This document shows positions 15,590 to 17,195 of a stretch of 17,195 nt of DNA, piece by piece. The stretch spans positions 1 to 17,195 of the forward strand of contig JAPPPA010000236.1 of NCBI GenBank assembly GCA_028817755.1, in the 5' to 3' direction. Made by a program: the position numbers and the translations under genes. The DNA comes from Gammaproteobacteria bacterium. Its GTDB lineage: Bacteria; Pseudomonadota; Gammaproteobacteria; JAPPPA01. Below the pieces are notes generated by a model. The model saw only the letters and a program-made list of their open reading frames with translations, had not been told where the DNA came from and did not search any database. Numbering within the stretch: the stretch's first letter is position 1; each line of letters opens with the position of its first letter.

Positions 15590-16747
15590 ATGAAAAAATT
15601 TGCTGAAAACATTGTAAGCAAAGCGATGGAAGCTAACCAACTCGCCACCACTATGGTGAATAACGCGGCTGATTGGTTATACAAAAACGACGAACTTATT
15701 TTGGCCGACCGCACGCCATACGATGTGGTTTACGAAACAGACTTGGTCAAACTGCGCCGCTATCAACCGTTAGAAGAAAGCTTTCTAAAGCTTTCAGACG
15801 GCAGCGAACGTACCGTAAACCCCGGCACCTACCGTGTGCCTTTAGTAATTGTGCCGCCACTGGCCGTAAACATGCTGATCTACGATCTATTCCCGGATCA
15901 GAGCTATGTGAAGTACATGCGCGCCGCCGGTTTTGATGTGTTCTTGATCGACTGGGGCTCGCCCGGCCGTAAACACGCACATTACGACATGGGCACTTAC
16001 GTAAACGAGTTGATGCCAGAAATGATCAACAAAGTTTGCGAGATAACCGGTGAAGACGAAGTCAGCCTACAAGGCTGGAGCATGGGCGGTCAGTTCTGCT
16101 TGCTTTATGCCGGTGTTACCGAAGACAACCACGTGAAAAACGTGATTACTGTCGCCAGCCCCATCAACACCCACGCCTCTGGCCCACAAGGCAAAATGTG
16201 GAATATGGTGCTGAATGGCCCTGCGGCGATGATTCGCAAATACACCAGCTTCCGCGTACACAAGCTAAACCCTAAATGGATGGCGGTACCGGGCTGGGCA
16301 AACTCACTTGGCTTTAAGATGACCGACCCTGTCGGCACCATTCGCGGCTATTGGGAGTTGGTATTAAATCTGGCTGACCGTGAGTTTGTACAAAACCACC
16401 TGACCCGTTCTGCCTTTTTGGACGGCATGGTCGCCTACCCTGGCGGCATCATGCAGGACACCACCATCAAGGTCTGGCTGGATAACGACTTCCACGACGG
16501 CAAAGTAGAAATTGGCGGCAAAGAATCCAACTTCAACGCCATTAAAGCCTCGCTACTCGGCTTTGGCGGCAGTTCAGACGTAATGGTTACCGCCACCGCT
16601 GCACGCGGTGTAATGGATGCGGTAGATAGCCCAGACAAACAGTTTGTGATCGCTCCCGGCGGCCACATGGGCGTATTCGTTTCGCGCAAAGCCATTGCTG
16701 AAAACTGGGCCGTTACTGCAGACTGGCTGGCTGATCGCTCAAAATAA
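15590..16747 (+). CDS. PhaC-like alpha/beta hydrolase with serine nucleophile
   Basis: A 385-residue alpha/beta-hydrolase resembling class III poly(3-hydroxyalkanoate) synthases: PLVIVPPLAVNMLIYDLFPD (about 84-103), the FDVFLIDWGSPG stretch (115-126) and the nucleophile elbow QGWSMGG (161-167). A PHA synthase has Cys in this elbow (GxCxG); here it is Ser164. Asp330 (GSSDVM) and His359 (APGGHMG) complete a plausible triad. A hydrolase or acyltransferase role, such as polymer or ester cleavage, is as likely as polymerisation. ATG 15590 follows AGG at suitable spacing; a longer reading from 15530 lacks such support and adds an unconvincing leader. It is divergent from deaD, and the next gene begins 9 bases after its stop, so they form an operon. 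Confidence 0.9.
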   Translation: MKKFAENIVSKAMEANQLATTMVNNAADWLYKNDELILADRTPYDVVYETDLVKLRRYQPLEESFLKLSDGSERTVNPGTYRVPLVIVPPLAVNMLIYDLFPDQSYVKYMRAAGFDVFLIDWGSPGRKHAHYDMGTYVNELMPEMINKVCEITGEDEVSLQGWSMGGQFCLLYAGVTEDNHVKNVITVASPINTHASGPQGKMWNMVLNGPAAMIRKYTSFRVHKLNPKWMAVPGWANSLGFKMTDPVGTIRGYWELVLNLADREFVQNHLTRSAFLDGMVAYPGGIMQDTTIKVWLDNDFHDGKVEIGGKESNFNAIKASLLGFGGSSDVMVTATAARGVMDAVDSPDKQFVIAPGGHMGVFVSRKAIAENWAVTADWLADRSK

Positions 16748-16756
16748 GGTTTCACC

Positions 16757-17195
16757 ATGCCAAACGCAAACAAACTGAGCTTAAATGACCAAGACATTAC
16801 CGGCCTAAAACAGCTGTGGGATATCGGTCTGTCTGCGCTTAGCATCAAACCACCGCTGTATATTCGCTCGATTTTAGGCAGCCCGAAAGATTGGTTCTTT
16901 AAGCAGCAAGACTCCGAGTTCACCGCTGCCGACCCCTATGCTCCTATCCGCACCTTCAAATACGCGGTAGACCTCTTGGTGCCGGCGCTACCAAGACAGG
17001 CACCGGTGTCGTTGCCACCACTGGCGAAACGGCTGTTTTGGCGTCCCACCCGCCTAATGTTCAATCCTGACCAAAATCAAAATCCAACAACCTTTCCAGA
17101 AGAAAGTTGGTTTTTCATTAATGGCATTTGCACTAACGAACACGTCGCGCGAATGAACGCAGGCCTGCTTTCGAAGCTGTTTCACCGCCCTATTC
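16757..17195 (+). CDS. Partial hypothetical protein, possible alpha/beta hydrolase
   Basis: An open frame begins at ATG 16757 and runs past the window end (146 codons seen). TAAGG 7 bases upstream gives a good ribosome site, and the start is 9 bases after the stop of the PhaC-like gene, so the two are co-transcribed. Visible features are a hydrophobic/aromatic N-terminal region (LWDIGLSALSIKPPLYIRS), a basic block (KRLFWRPTRLMFNP, about 93-106) and the strand-loop WFFINGICTNEHVARMNAG (about 119-137). That last piece looks like the first core strand and loop of an alpha/beta hydrolase, as in lipase-like proteins, but the nucleophile region lies beyond the window. Function is unassigned. Confidence 0.8.
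   Translation, partial: MPNANKLSLNDQDITGLKQLWDIGLSALSIKPPLYIRSILGSPKDWFFKQQDSEFTAADPYAPIRTFKYAVDLLVPALPRQAPVSLPPLAKRLFWRPTRLMFNPDQNQNPTTFPEESWFFINGICTNEHVARMNAGLLSKLFHRPI

Noticed and set aside
15365..15640. Minus-strand 91-codon frame directly upstream of deaD
   Set aside because: It has no ribosome site, overlaps the start of the PhaC-like gene and the deaD leader hairpin, and its sequence resembles no protein family.
16435..16923. Minus-strand 162-codon frame across the end of the PhaC-like gene and the next gene
   Set aside because: It lies opposite two collinear plus-strand genes with good start signals, and its Ser/Pro/Thr-rich translation shows no domain.

Overview
The window reads as chromosome of a Gram-negative gammaproteobacterium, most likely a marine or aquatic heterotroph of the Cellvibrionales/Spongiibacteraceae type. 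I infer this from the gene content (formylglycine sulfatase, SulP transporter, crotonase and sterol-desaturase genes, a DeaD helicase with DbpA-type domain, PhaC-like alpha/beta hydrolase) and general protein character; the genus assignment is a low-confidence guess. Coding density is high. No tRNA, rRNA, CRISPR array, insertion sequence or prophage is visible. No gene-free stretch exceeds 300 bases; the longest are about 234 bases (15356-15589) and 179 bases (2397-2575).

Region 1 (1-3463) looks accessory. A patatin-like phospholipase gene and a gene for a protein with a HEPN-type RNDAGH motif, both visibly richer in A/T than their neighbours, flank a divergent MAPEG / AraC-regulator pair. 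That pair is bracketed by two hairpin terminators sharing a 20-nt arm. The patatin and the HEPN-like protein are both of kinds used in bacterial defence, but no cyclase, antitoxin or other partner is visible, so a defence role is only a hypothesis.

Region 2 (3475-6452, minus strand) is a run of four genes: a membrane-anchored sulfatase, a nitroreductase, a GerW/YtfJ-type protein (a family named from spore-formers) and a small two-helix membrane protein.

Region 3 (6528-11249, plus strand) holds a YcaQ-type DNA glycosylase, an EamA transporter, a sterol-desaturase-family di-iron enzyme, a crotonase-fold protein without the usual catalytic glutamates, and a TetR regulator with a palindrome just before its start. 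The TetR gene overlaps tail-to-tail with a small GIY-YIG gene.

Region 4 (11589-17195) has a SulP anion transporter converging through a shared terminator on a large DeaD helicase. The deaD gene has a leader hairpin next to its ribosome binding site. Divergent from it is a probable two-gene operon of a PhaC-like alpha/beta hydrolase with serine at the nucleophile position and a second protein cut by the window end.

I do not see a complete undescribed multi-gene system. The best leads are the HEPN-like protein, the GerW-like/membrane-protein pair in a probable non-spore-former, the serine-type PhaC-like protein with its partner, and the crotonase with altered catalytic positions.
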